From Leptospira dzoumogneensis (GTDB taxonomy: Bacteria; Spirochaetota; Leptospiria; Leptospirales; Leptospiraceae), in assembly GCF_004770895.1 (NCBI RefSeq), contig NZ_RQHS01000016.1:154496-218495 (forward strand): a stretch of DNA of 64,000 nt. The letters are read 5' to 3'. The notes under the pieces are model-generated. The model made no database searches and had not been told where the DNA came from. It saw nothing but the letters and a program-made list of their open reading frames with translations. Position 1 is the first letter of the stretch. The number at the start of each line of letters is the position of its first letter. Below, piece after piece: positions 26,780 to 36,305 of the stretch. Made by a program: the position numbers and the translations under genes.

Positions 26780-27778
26780 ATGCCCAGTTGGATCCTTATA
26801 TCGAATCGGATTCCCCGCAACATAAGAGAATCTATTCCAACCCTGCGTATTCCGTGCCCCATCAATGATCGTATCCGCACTTGTAAACCTCGCAATCTGC
26901 GGATCGTAATATCTTGCATTATAAAAATAGAAATTAGTCTCTCTATCTAACTCCTGAGAGTTATACTTAGGAGCAAAGTCAAGAGTTCCTCTTTGGACAA
27001 GAGTCTCTCCATAAGGCTCATATTGCATTCTGGAGAGTGTATGAGCACCCTCATCCAATACATGAGCAACTGAGTCCACTTGGTCAGTTAAAAAGTAAGC
27101 AGTAACCCCATCTTCATTTAGAGCAGCGATCCGCACTCCGTTCAAATAAACGTTATTAATAGAGCTTAAGATATTTGTTTCTTCAGAATATTCTAAACCG
27201 TAGAATTTACTTGGATACAGGATCTCCTGGTTTTTGAAAGAAGCTCCACTTGGAACTAATGCTTTCTTACGAACTCTAAATCCACCTTCATCATAATAAT
27301 AATTTCCAATCGTTGTGCTAAGTGCATCTTGGACCTGAGTAATTCTGTTCTGGGAATCTACTGTGATCGTCTTGGTCAGGTCTTTGAAATTATCCCGCTG
27401 GTAAGTCATGTTCCCGGAGGAATCGTAGCTCATTACCAGACGATCGTTTCCACTTTGGGTGGAATCTATCTGAGTGACTTGGTGGTTGGAATATTGATAA
27501 TTCCACTCGTCTATGAGGGTATTATCGTTAAAGTTATGATTTCGTTTTGAGAGTAGGTTTCCGTTCTTTGCATACGCAAAACTTTGGCGGAAGGTTTTTG
27601 TATAATTGTCCGCAGATTCTTGGTATTGGCCGTCTGCGGCGGTGAGTCGGTTTAACCCGTCGTAGTTATAATTGTATGCTGCTGTGTATTCGCTGGATGT
27701 GTTTGTGATCCCTGTGATATTATTTTGGGAGTTAAAAGCATACACTGCATCTTGGAGTGTTTTTGTGGTTCCGTCCAC
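26051..27778 (-). CDS. Orphan RHS 3' cassette B with uncharacterised tip
   Basis: The open frame continues upstream of this nominal GTG to about 27854, where similarity to the long RHS gene stops beside a composite repeat. The first part repeats the RHS core (NYNYDGLNRLTAADGQY; LDRETNFYFYNARYYDPQIARFTSAD) and ends in DPTGH. The 242-aa tip begins with a Pro-rich linker. It continues with ELSICGFGFGQAPSCDS and YMIDRYGTVYESQALSGGSL, and ends in a Gly-rich beta-like stretch (NFNVNIKGVGAGLGYSPG). There is no signal peptide or SpvB/VCBS part, so this is a displaced end. Function of the tip is unknown. Confidence 0.78.
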   Translation of the reverse strand: MDGTTKTLQDAVYAFNSQNNITGITNTSSEYTAAYNYNYDGLNRLTAADGQYQESADNYTKTFRQSFAYAKNGNLLSKRNHNFNDNTLIDEWNYQYSNHQVTQIDSTQSGNDRLVMSYDSSGNMTYQRDNFKDLTKTITVDSQNRITQVQDALSTTIGNYYYDEGGFRVRKKALVPSGASFKNQEILYPSKFYGLEYSEETNILSSINNVYLNGVRIAALNEDGVTAYFLTDQVDSVAHVLDEGAHTLSRMQYEPYGETLVQRGTLDFAPKYNSQELDRETNFYFYNARYYDPQIARFTSADTIIDGARNTQGWNRFSYVAGNPIRYKDPTGHNAVPKKLLPSPYETANSASPAFVPRNSNGVGSGLLPSDQKLLGRPTTPEIRPLNKGIDPITLKPKVKKSLWPEITRKDVWNITKGVGREAMELSICGFGFGQAPSCDSKLINNHRSPDYMSAQGSGRISKAGEFTAGGGYMIDRYGTVYESQALSGGSLTKAFSGNASYGWVLSWKQPNKAEMENIMTGEGVNFNVNIKGVGAGLGYSPGTNNFTFEIGVGSPGGGGSRTNSSKVTETKYGW

Positions 27779-27854
27779 ATCTCCAACCGAGTTGATGCAA
27801 ACTAATCTTTGTTTTACATCGTAGATATAGTTGGTTTGGACTCCGTTGCCTAAG
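26780..27854 (-). repeat. RHS core 3' repeat, copy B (about 1.07 kb)
   Basis: This copy matches 29335-30413 of the full-length gene and 24493-25342. It is longer upstream than copy C. Its upstream edge also falls a few bases before a GGGGGAGGTCTCCCCC element. Confidence 0.85.
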
Positions 27855-28304
27855 CTGAGTATGGATATGTTGGGGGAGGTCTCCCCCTCGCTTCATCCAG
27901 CCCTTGCTTAAATCATATCCCATTTCAGGATAACCCCTTTAAAACGCAAGAGCCGGATTCCGCTACCCCCTCTCCGGGGACTTGCTGGCTGCGAACCCCG
28001 GACCCGGATCCTTTATAGTTCGGAATTTTAAAAAGCTGCGATTCTCACGCAGAGCCGCTAAGGCGCAGGGGCTCGCGCTTGCATGAGCGAAGGTGCGCAA
28101 AACCCTCCTTACCGAAAGGAACAACTGCAGCTTGTTGGAATTCCTATATTGAGGCGTGTAAGGAAGCTTGATTGGAAAATTAGAAATTTATGATATGGTT
28201 GTATCTCAAATGAAATTATAATCCTACGATCTTCGGACTGGTTCAAGTAAAGTCTTTCTATCAAAAGCACCTTTATATCGCCCTGCTTCAACTTTTATAA
28301 CGGG
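27855..28304. repeat. Gene-free spacer with composite repeat between cassettes B and A
   Basis: Module 1 starts with GGGGGAGGTCTCCCCC (27872) and ends with CGAACCCCGGACCCGGAT (about 28013). Its middle differs from the other copies, carrying a TTTAAATCATATCCCATTT-like insert in place of the CGCGTTACACGCG stretch. Module 2 (28029-28100) has GCTGCGATTCTCACGCAGAG and GCTTGCATGAGCGAAGGTGCGC. Module 3 is TTGTTGGAATTCCTATA (28132) with a TTGATTGGAAAATTAGAAATT tail. Confidence 0.7.
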
Positions 28305-28691
28305 CTAAGGACAGGAGGGAGGAGGAGATTTCCTATAAACGAGAGAAAATAATAAATATGCCATCGCAAAGAAAGAAAAGAAATCGAAAAAAACGTTGCT
28401 CAAAAGTACTTTTTCTTGAAAGTCAAAATAACCAGGAAACATGACATAAAAAGTTTTCTCTGCACTGATATTAATTACTCCATATTTTTCTTTAAATCCA
28501 GATTTTTTAATTGTACTGCAAATAGACGGGCTTTCCATAGGATGATTTTTGGTGGGATTATAAATACAATACAGTCCAGGAAAAGGAATTAATGTTTTAC
28601 CATTTACTTCGTAAGGATCAAAATAGAAAAAAATCAATAAATAAATTACAAGCATAGATTTTAAAAAATATTTCATTTTTCGCAAAACCAC
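28305..28691 (-). CDS. Two-helix membrane protein, putative immunity for RHS tip A
   Basis: This 128-aa protein follows the full-length RHS gene by 13 bp. It has an N-terminal membrane helix (FLKSMLVIYLLIFFYF), a central extracytoplasmic domain with two Cys residues (LYCIYNP, SICSTI) and a C-terminal helix (FFDFFSFFAMAYLLFSLVY). The frame opens with GTG; an ATG five codons in (28676) is an alternative start. Placement and size fit an immunity protein, here membrane-bound. No family is recognised. Confidence 0.65.
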   Translation of the reverse strand: MVLRKMKYFLKSMLVIYLLIFFYFDPYEVNGKTLIPFPGLYCIYNPTKNHPMESPSICSTIKKSGFKEKYGVINISAEKTFYVMFPGYFDFQEKVLLSNVFFDFFSFFAMAYLLFSLVYRKSPPPSCP

Positions 28692-28704
28692 TAATCCAAT
28701 TTAG

Positions 28705-29334
28705 CTATTTTCCCGTAGTCAAAGACTTATTGTTTTTATTATTATAATTTTTCATAATTCTATCATTTTCTTTCTTACTTCTCAAATCGCTCAACCAGAA
28801 ATCATCAAATTTTAAAAACCGTCTAGAAGCAGTAGGGCCATCTACTGATCTTTTCCCATCCGAAGACTTAATACTTCCCTCCCTATTCGCCGATCCTGAG
28901 AAACCGAAGGGTAAACCTAACTTTAATCCGCGAAATTTCACAGGTAAGCCTGTGCTTAAAACAATATCCTTATTTTTGGACTTATTTCTATATCTTTCAT
29001 CAACCATGATGGTAGTGCCAAGACTTATTGGCCCAAAGTTCCCATTTATAGTATGATATTCTTTTTCACCGTCTATATAATTTTCTTTTGTATCATTTAC
29101 GTCATAATAATTTACTCCAACACCTCCGTTTACGCCAATTGTAGGAGTTATGTTGATAAATAATCCTCGAGCTCGTTTTGTATCTCCACCCACATCTATA
29201 TCTTCTTTATACATCCCGAATTCGGCCAAATACCCAGCACCTAAAGTAGCTTCTGCGGAAACACTTACAATTTCAAGTTTTGCTGGAAAAATAGGATTTC
29301 CACACATTTCGGGTCCACATTCTTTCATTGGGAC
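28705..29334 (-). other. Variable tip A of the full-length RHS protein
   Basis: The 209-aa tip begins VPMKECGPEMCG right after DPTGH. It is rich in Gly and beta-prone stretches (ATLGAGYLAEFGMY, TIGVNGGVGVNYYDV, GLKLGLPFGFSGSA), then a basic, Asn/Lys-rich tail. No toxin family is recognised. It is paired with a membrane protein, suggesting a membrane-directed activity. Confidence 0.65.
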
Positions 29335-32300
29335 ATGCCCCGTCGGATCCTTATACAGAATCGGATTTCCAGCAACATACATAAAGCGGTTCCAGTTCTG
29401 AGTAACGGCACCTCGCTCTGGAATAACACTATCCGCACTTGTAAACCTCGCGATCTGCGGATCATAATATCTTGCATTATAAAAATAGAAATTCGTCTCT
29501 CTATCTAGCTCTTGAGAATTATACTTTGGAGCAAAATCTAACGTTCCTCTTTGTACAAGAGTCTCCCCATAAGGTTCATACTGCATTCTGCTGAGAGTAT
29601 GAGCACCTTCATCTAGAACATGAGCAACTGAATCTACCTGATCCGTTAAGAAATATGCAGTAACCCCATCTTCATTTAGAGCAGCGATCCGCACCCCATT
29701 CAAATAAACGTTATTGATAGAACTTAAGATATTGGTTTCTTCAGAATATTCTAAACCATAGAACTTACTTGGATACAGGATCTCCTGGTTTTTGACAGAA
29801 GCTCCACTTGGAACTAGAGCTTTCTTACGAACTCTGAATCCACCTTCGTCATAATAATAGTTACCGATAGTGGTGCTGAGTGCATCTTGGACTTGGATAA
29901 TTCTATTTTGAGAATCTACTGTGATCGTCTTGGTCAGGTCTTTAAAATTGTCCCGCTGGTAAGTCATGTTCCCGGAGGAATCGTAGCTCATTACCAGACG
30001 ATTGTTTCCACTTTGGGTGGAATCTATATGAGTGACTTGGTGGTTGGAATATTGGTAATTCCACTCGTCTATGAGGGTATTATCGTTAAAGTTATGATTT
30101 CGTTTTGCGAGTAGATTCCCGTTCTTTGCATAAGCAAAACTTTGGCGGAAGGTTTTCGTATAATTGTCCGCAGATTCTTGGTATTGACCGTCTGCGGCGG
30201 TGAGTCGGTTTAATCCGTCGTAGTTATAATTGTATGCTGTTGTGTATTCGCTGGATGTATTTGTGATCCCTGTGATATTATTTTGGGAGTTAAAAGCATA
30301 CACTGCATCTTGGAGTGTTTTTGTGGTTCCATCCACATCTCCAACGGAATTGATCCGGACTAATCTTTGTTTTACGTCATAGGTATAGTTGGTTTGGACT
30401 CCGTTGCCAAGTCCAAAACCGGAAGTTTGTCCAAATTCATTATAAGTAATATTTTCAACGATGGTTTTGCTGCAATAGCCAGGGATCACTCCATTTGTAT
30501 TTACTTGTACTGAAATTCCTGTGATATAACCTGCGGTTCCGTAGGTGTAGCAGGCTTTCATCCGAGTATGGTTGACTGGATGTTCCGGATAATTGATAGA
30601 AGTCACACGTCCCAGTAGATCATATTTGTATTCCGTAATATAGGGACCGTCTGCGAGTTCTATGGTCAGATTTTTGATGTTTCTAGTTTCTTTCTTCGCT
30701 CTGCCTAATTTGTCGTAGCTGAAGGTTTTGATCTGGACCGAGTCTTCTACTCGCACGAGTTTGCCGAGTGCATTCTCCGCTCCGGAACCACTATCGTAAT
30801 CGAAATATACGGTTCCTTCCGGTGTATCTTTGGTGATCATTCTGCCGAGAGGATCATACGTAAAACTTGTGGTGATTCCACGCGCATCCGTAGTTTGGGT
30901 AGTATCTCCAAATGCATTATAGGAACTTGTGCTAACTCCAAAATCCGGATCGCTGTTTTTCTTTAACCTTCCAAAAGCATCATATAACCAATACGCTTGG
31001 TTTTTTCCGGAAGTATCTTTTACATTGATCCCGCTTGTATCACAGGACAAAGCTCCGCCATCATTCAGGTCCGACTTTTTGATCATCTTTCCTGCAAGAT
31101 CAAAACAGAAACCGATCTTTGCATTGGTCCCATCGGAACCGAAGTCTTCTATATAAAGAACCTGGCCTTTTCCATCTTTTACCGTTCTCTTGCTTGTTCC
31201 ACCGCTATGGGTCTCAATCGTCTCAAATGGATCGTTATATGTAACGGTTAACGTAGTTGCTTCTGTTTCTCCAACTGCAACAGGAAGGATGGTTTTTTTG
31301 GCTCTTCCGATGGCATCATAATCGATATAACTTGGATTTCTTTCTTGGGTATGGAGAACAAAAGTATCTATCTCACCTGCATCTGCCCAATCCGGTTGGC
31401 CGGAACGAATGACTTGCCCGTTTCCATTGTACGAGATTTTTCCTGATCTTACAAATTGTCCGTTAGACCCTGTCTTAACTGTATGGATGATCCTGCCCAT
31501 ACCGTCTTTGTAACTGCGAGTTGCAAAACTCGGATCGGCTCCTCCGGTAGGAAAGCTAGTCTTTGCACTATAAGGGAAACTAGACCCATATTCATATACT
31601 GCTAAAACTTTGGTTCCGGAATCCGTATCTGCACTGGACTCAACGAGTCTTCCAAAATTATCATATTCAAAATAAGTTTTGTTCCCGTTTGGATCCGTAG
31701 AATCTTCCGGAGAACCGAAAGCTTTACTATAGTTCGTAGTGTAGCTGGTCTTAAGTTGGAGAGATCCTCCAAAACTTGTTTGTTCTTTTACAAACTGATG
31801 AAGCTGGTCATCATAAACATAAGAGGTCCCACGGGCCGGACTTGAACTTACATTTTTGTCTACTATCTTATTTCCATAAGTATCATATTCGTATTCCGTA
31901 ATGTTTGCAGAAACAGAAGGGAGCCCGCTTCCCGTATACGTTACAGAATTACGGGTTAGATTTCCTTGGGAATCATAAGTAAGATTACTTGTTGTTTCAT
32001 GAGAAGAACCGGATAAGGAAACAGTCTTTTTAGGACGGGTCTGGTTCGTTGTGGAATCCGTTTCGAAATCCGTAACGGAGGTAAAACTTTGGGAAGAATG
32101 TGCCGAATCTGCATAATGATCCGTGCTTATATCCGTCTTCTTAGTGAGATTATATCCGTTAAAATTCACAGAACCTTCGGAAGTGGTTGTTGCAGTTCCA
32201 TTGATAAAATTCTGTGTTTTACTTAAACGAGCCAGATAACTGATCTTTCCTGAGACAGTTTCAATCTGTTGGATCTCATATGTCTTTTTAGAAGATCCGT

Positions 32301-35300
32301 AGTCCTTATTGTCCGAACCAAGGATATGCATTTCTTTTTCAGCGCCAGCAAGAGCACGGTTATGCATAAAGTTGGAATAAGGCTGGCTGAAATAAGAATG
32401 AACCGTTCTGGAACCGGTTGCATCCGTCATTGTGAATTCGGTAAATCCAAATGCGTCCGTTTCTTTTTTGCCGTTAATGAAAGCAGAGAAAGAAACCCCG
32501 TTTTTATAACTATAATTCTTAGGGATGGTGTTCCCAAGTCCGTCATCTAAGGTAATCTTTGTGCAGACTCTGTAATTGATCGAAAGGTCCGGGATATTAT
32601 CTCCACCATTATTATCAAACTTAGTAGAATTATCATATTCTAAAGTGTAAGTCCCACCGATCCCGTTCTTGATCTGTTCGATCACATCCGGAACCGTGCC
32701 TGTTGACATAGCAAAATACCAAGTAGGCTCTTTGAGATGAATAATACCAATATCTGCGAGTCCATCCCCATTATAATCCCCTTGGATCCATTGAAAAGGA
32801 TACACTTTACTCATTAGATCCGGACGATCCATAGATAAGGCAAACACGGGAGAAGCCGCAGTAACCAACTTACTCTGAGAAAGATCATAGACCTTATTCT
32901 CTCCATCGGAGACAACGATCGGATTTCCTCTATGATCGAATTGGTTCGAAAATCCCACAAGCCCGGGGTTGTATACTGTTCTCGCAATAGTAGTTGCAGT
33001 AATTCTAATTTTAGAAAATACAACAGAAGCAGTGTCTGTCGGATCCTCATAAACGATCGAATTGCCGGATACTTCCGGAAAGAGCGCGTATTGGATCCCG
33101 GCCTGACTTGTTTTATCATAAACGGTAGTGGATACAGGAATATTCACTGAACCGGTTAGAAGTTTGAAATTGATTGCAGTAGAACCGATAGTTCCTAAAT
33201 ACCATTTATGAGTAGTTCCGGTTCTATCTACGAGTAAGATCTGGGCCTTTCCAACTCCAGAAAAATCTCCGGAAAAAATACTGAAACTTGTTCTTCTGTT
33301 CCGATTGGTTTCACTTCCTACTTGGAAAAGATTCTGTAGATACGAATCTAATACATCTCCGGTAACTGTTAGATATTTTGTTCCACTTGGGCCTGTAAGT
33401 AAAAATCTTTGGGCGCTTGTGCTTGTTTGGTCATTCAAGACCAAAGCCGACTTGGAATTAGTAGAATCGAAATTATCTATAGCATATGCACTTGAATTGA
33501 GATCGAAAGAAACAACCTGAGAGTCTGCGATACTTGCAAAGTCCGTTCTTTTAAAAACGTTTCCACTATCTTGGGTAACGACAAAAAATTTGCTTGTAGT
33601 TCCGAAATCACCGAAAAACAAAACTTCATCACGAGTGTTTACAGTATAACGATCCACCTTACCATTGTTAACCGTTACAATCCCAGTTGTCTCCGGACTA
33701 AAACCCGTAAGAACTGCTTCTGTAAATGTGGAACCCTTCTTAAAATCAAACACCCCGGTTTTTCTATCAAAAAGAAGCAGCTCGGAAGAAGCAGAACAAT
33801 CGTTTGTAGTAAAACATCCTGGATATGCAATTTCCCCTTTTCCAGGGTTGGAGTTCCCATCGTATTGATAATCTAAAAGAACAGTTTTGGTATGTGAAGA
33901 AGTAGAGAATACACCGAATCCCTTTGTAGGTTTCACTTCATCCAAAGGAAGAGGAGTTTTCATGACTCTGTCTTGATTCGGGCCATAGCTCATATCGCTA
34001 TAAATTTTGTATCTGAATCCGTTAGATGTTGCCTCTCCGATCCAGAACTTTCCGTCCGTCTCAGAGAAAAACCCTACGTCAGTTGCACCATCTCCATTGA
34101 AATCTCCTTGGAGCCAACGAGTGATCGTTTTGAATTGAGGAGCTTTGGACCAGATCTTAAAATTAATAGTCCGATTTAAAGTTTCTCCTAAGGTCCATTC
34201 ACCGGAAGAACGATCGAATAATAAAAAGTCGGAAGTTCCGTCTCCGTTAAAGTCTCCCGAAAATTGATCGTTAGAAAATAAAGTCTGCTCGGGGGCAGTG
34301 AATACTTTGTATAGCACCCAGTTGGTAATAAAATAGATCGGATCCGCTTTATTAGGATTTCTAAAATTTTCTCCTACAAACCATTTTCCATTTCTTTGGT
34401 CATAGATAGAAATATCAGTAAGTCCATCCGCGTTATAATCTCCGCTTAGGAACTTAACCTTACTTCTATCCTTTCCATCTATACTCGTGTCGTTTGTGCT
34501 GACACTATCCAAATTCGCATTCGGAGAATAATCTCCTCTGAAAACATTTTGGAATTTTTTACCTATCTTTAAGAACTCGAAACTCCCACCTTTATTCAAC
34601 ATCAAAGTCCAAAGGCCGGTAGGTTCATCGAAGAGCAGGGAATCGGAAAGACCATTCCCGTCATAATCGCCGGGAAACCACTCCATCCGGAAAATATCCG
34701 GGATCCCGCTCATCAATCTTCCATAATTACGAAATTGGAATACTTGTCCGTCATGTTCCGCGACTATGAAGTCTTTAGTTTCCGGCAGGTAGAATGCAAT
34801 ATCGGATCTCCCGTCTCCATTAAAGTCACCGCTTACATTTCCTTTAAAAAATCGGATCTTAGAAGGACCATCATAGTTTTTATAACGATTCCCATATGTT
34901 TTAAAATTATATCCGCCTTCTCTTCTTCCTTCTGCCGCTTTCCAATTTCCGGTTTGAGGATTGAAGAATACGATATCCGAAATCGCATCCCCGTTAAAAT
35001 CTCCTTCAAAATATTGGGTAGAATCAGGAAGAACTTCCGGTTCGCTGGAAGCTTGGTTTGTTATATTCTGCCAGGCTAATATTCCGGAAGAAGAACTATA
35101 CTTGAATTCAGGTTTAGTTGTATGCCGATCCGAATCTACGGTTTTAAGGATCGGTCTTCCTGAATCGAAAGAAGTATCGTATATAAGAGAATACGTCCAA
35201 AGTTTGCCGCCAGTCCAACCTACTTCTATCTTATCTAAAAGCCTATCCATGGTCATGGTAAAACCGGGAGCCATACTTACATACGAATCTCCTCTAGGCT

Positions 35301-36222
35301 TTGTGATAAACTTCACATATTGTTTTGCGGGAAATCCACTTCTGCTGTTTCCGGTATATTTAATCTCTTGGACATATAAGTTCCGTTTTTCGGAATACAG
35401 GGAAGTATCATAAGTGACCTGCATATAGTTCCCGTTCCGATCCTCCGTTTTAGAAAGATACCAGCTATATGTTCTGGAAATTTGGTTTGGATCATAGATC
35501 CGATTGGAAGAAGAGTCACCAAAGATAGTTTTAGTTCCGCCGGAATCTAAAACCTCCCAAGTCCCTCCGTTCTCTATATTCGTTAATTTTAATAATGCAA
35601 AATCTTCTTCCGTGATCTCGGGTCTATACACACCATTCTCATTAGAAGTAGAACCGGAAACTTTGATCAGTCTTTTCCCGTTCCAAGTGAATGTATCTCT
35701 GGAATCGTAGAACAAAGCTCCATATTCAGGAGTTCTCGTAATCGCTCCAAGTCCGATGCTCCAACCGATCCCAGTCCATCCATCTCCTCCAGTGGAAGAA
35801 TAGGATAACGCTAGATTTGGCTGAACTCCCGCTCTTCCCGCAGGAACTTGTATCGGATAACTTAAAGAAACTGCTCCAAAATTATTCGGTTCAGGCGGCG
35901 AGATAAACATAGCTCCTGCTAATGCATCCGCTTTCGTTTCCGGATCGTCTATTGTTTCGCTGTAGTTTGTGGAAATAGAAAATAGATCACTTCCTTCCGG
36001 TGAAGGTGCGGAACCGGGAGATAGAAAGGAAGTTCCAGAAGGAAGGACTCCAGCGAATTGGAACAGACGATTCATCATATTCGATCCACCGGAGCAGGAA
36101 GTAAGGAGGAAGGAAAAGGTTATAGATACGACCGAAAGTCTGAAAAAACTTTGCAATTGTTTCTGCGAAGCGATTTTTCGATTCGGACTCTTTGTAGAAA
36201 TCAAGAATCTTCTTCCAAACAT
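28705..36222 (-). CDS. Full-length SpvB-VCBS-RHS lipoprotein (TcB-TcC-like toxin cocoon)
   Basis: This is a 2505-aa protein with AAAAAGGT before its ATG and a lipobox ending LLTSC (Cys43). Residues about 98-370 are an SpvB-type domain (LSYPIQVPAGRAGVQPNLAL, GWTGIGWSIGL). About 390-1230 holds many FG-GAP/VCBS motifs such as GDFNGDGRSDIAFY. A TcdB-middle-like part follows, then YD-type RHS repeats to about 2296. The core ends RYYDPQIARFTSAD...NRFMYVAGNPILYKDPTGH, keeping the two Asp positions used for self-cleavage in TcC proteins. The last 209 residues are tip A. The layout is a fused TcB-TcC cocoon, here lipid-anchored. It lies 83 bp downstream of the PA-like lipoprotein gene. Confidence 0.92.
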   Translation of the reverse strand: MFGRRFLISTKSPNRKIASQKQLQSFFRLSVVSITFSFLLTSCSGGSNMMNRLFQFAGVLPSGTSFLSPGSAPSPEGSDLFSISTNYSETIDDPETKADALAGAMFISPPEPNNFGAVSLSYPIQVPAGRAGVQPNLALSYSSTGGDGWTGIGWSIGLGAITRTPEYGALFYDSRDTFTWNGKRLIKVSGSTSNENGVYRPEITEEDFALLKLTNIENGGTWEVLDSGGTKTIFGDSSSNRIYDPNQISRTYSWYLSKTEDRNGNYMQVTYDTSLYSEKRNLYVQEIKYTGNSRSGFPAKQYVKFITKPRGDSYVSMAPGFTMTMDRLLDKIEVGWTGGKLWTYSLIYDTSFDSGRPILKTVDSDRHTTKPEFKYSSSSGILAWQNITNQASSEPEVLPDSTQYFEGDFNGDAISDIVFFNPQTGNWKAAEGRREGGYNFKTYGNRYKNYDGPSKIRFFKGNVSGDFNGDGRSDIAFYLPETKDFIVAEHDGQVFQFRNYGRLMSGIPDIFRMEWFPGDYDGNGLSDSLLFDEPTGLWTLMLNKGGSFEFLKIGKKFQNVFRGDYSPNANLDSVSTNDTSIDGKDRSKVKFLSGDYNADGLTDISIYDQRNGKWFVGENFRNPNKADPIYFITNWVLYKVFTAPEQTLFSNDQFSGDFNGDGTSDFLLFDRSSGEWTLGETLNRTINFKIWSKAPQFKTITRWLQGDFNGDGATDVGFFSETDGKFWIGEATSNGFRYKIYSDMSYGPNQDRVMKTPLPLDEVKPTKGFGVFSTSSHTKTVLLDYQYDGNSNPGKGEIAYPGCFTTNDCSASSELLLFDRKTGVFDFKKGSTFTEAVLTGFSPETTGIVTVNNGKVDRYTVNTRDEVLFFGDFGTTSKFFVVTQDSGNVFKRTDFASIADSQVVSFDLNSSAYAIDNFDSTNSKSALVLNDQTSTSAQRFLLTGPSGTKYLTVTGDVLDSYLQNLFQVGSETNRNRRTSFSIFSGDFSGVGKAQILLVDRTGTTHKWYLGTIGSTAINFKLLTGSVNIPVSTTVYDKTSQAGIQYALFPEVSGNSIVYEDPTDTASVVFSKIRITATTIARTVYNPGLVGFSNQFDHRGNPIVVSDGENKVYDLSQSKLVTAASPVFALSMDRPDLMSKVYPFQWIQGDYNGDGLADIGIIHLKEPTWYFAMSTGTVPDVIEQIKNGIGGTYTLEYDNSTKFDNNGGDNIPDLSINYRVCTKITLDDGLGNTIPKNYSYKNGVSFSAFINGKKETDAFGFTEFTMTDATGSRTVHSYFSQPYSNFMHNRALAGAEKEMHILGSDNKDYGSSKKTYEIQQIETVSGKISYLARLSKTQNFINGTATTTSEGSVNFNGYNLTKKTDISTDHYADSAHSSQSFTSVTDFETDSTTNQTRPKKTVSLSGSSHETTSNLTYDSQGNLTRNSVTYTGSGLPSVSANITEYEYDTYGNKIVDKNVSSSPARGTSYVYDDQLHQFVKEQTSFGGSLQLKTSYTTNYSKAFGSPEDSTDPNGNKTYFEYDNFGRLVESSADTDSGTKVLAVYEYGSSFPYSAKTSFPTGGADPSFATRSYKDGMGRIIHTVKTGSNGQFVRSGKISYNGNGQVIRSGQPDWADAGEIDTFVLHTQERNPSYIDYDAIGRAKKTILPVAVGETEATTLTVTYNDPFETIETHSGGTSKRTVKDGKGQVLYIEDFGSDGTNAKIGFCFDLAGKMIKKSDLNDGGALSCDTSGINVKDTSGKNQAYWLYDAFGRLKKNSDPDFGVSTSSYNAFGDTTQTTDARGITTSFTYDPLGRMITKDTPEGTVYFDYDSGSGAENALGKLVRVEDSVQIKTFSYDKLGRAKKETRNIKNLTIELADGPYITEYKYDLLGRVTSINYPEHPVNHTRMKACYTYGTAGYITGISVQVNTNGVIPGYCSKTIVENITYNEFGQTSGFGLGNGVQTNYTYDVKQRLVRINSVGDVDGTTKTLQDAVYAFNSQNNITGITNTSSEYTTAYNYNYDGLNRLTAADGQYQESADNYTKTFRQSFAYAKNGNLLAKRNHNFNDNTLIDEWNYQYSNHQVTHIDSTQSGNNRLVMSYDSSGNMTYQRDNFKDLTKTITVDSQNRIIQVQDALSTTIGNYYYDEGGFRVRKKALVPSGASVKNQEILYPSKFYGLEYSEETNILSSINNVYLNGVRIAALNEDGVTAYFLTDQVDSVAHVLDEGAHTLSRMQYEPYGETLVQRGTLDFAPKYNSQELDRETNFYFYNARYYDPQIARFTSADSVIPERGAVTQNWNRFMYVAGNPILYKDPTGHVPMKECGPEMCGNPIFPAKLEIVSVSAEATLGAGYLAEFGMYKEDIDVGGDTKRARGLFINITPTIGVNGGVGVNYYDVNDTKENYIDGEKEYHTINGNFGPISLGTTIMVDERYRNKSKNKDIVLSTGLPVKFRGLKLGLPFGFSGSANREGSIKSSDGKRSVDGPTASRRFLKFDDFWLSDLRSKKENDRIMKNYNNKNNKSLTTGK

Positions 36223-36264
36223 ACCTTTTTCCGTTCTGTTATATTTTATTTTTTTAATAGGAAT

Positions 36265-36296
36265 GGATGGCTTTCAGATTTAACCAAAAGCCACCC
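36265..36296. terminator. Hairpin between the PA-like and RHS genes
   Basis: On the plus strand GGATGGCTTT pairs with AAAGCCACCC (10 bp with one G-U) around a 12-base loop, in the 83-bp gap after the PA-like gene. No T-tract follows on the minus strand, so transcription could continue into the RHS gene. Confidence 0.4.
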
Positions 36297-36305
36297 TGAG
36301 TTTGT

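Noticed and set aside
27732..27923. Minus-strand 63-codon frame across the repeat beside cassette B
   Set aside because: It is in a different frame from the RHS core and formed by the repeat sequence.
22509..28200. CRISPR array from the recurring GC-rich repeats
   Set aside because: Only three widely spaced copies with gene-sized intervals and no cas genes.
22509..28200. Integron attC-like cassette sites for the RHS modules
   Set aside because: The repeats show some inverted symmetry but lack the GTTRRRY core, no integrase is in the window, and homology to the core explains the structure better.
29150..36283. Many plus-strand open frames of 60-150 codons opposite the RHS gene
   Set aside because: They are antisense shadows of a long coding sequence with biased codons; none has a ribosome site or recognisable domain.
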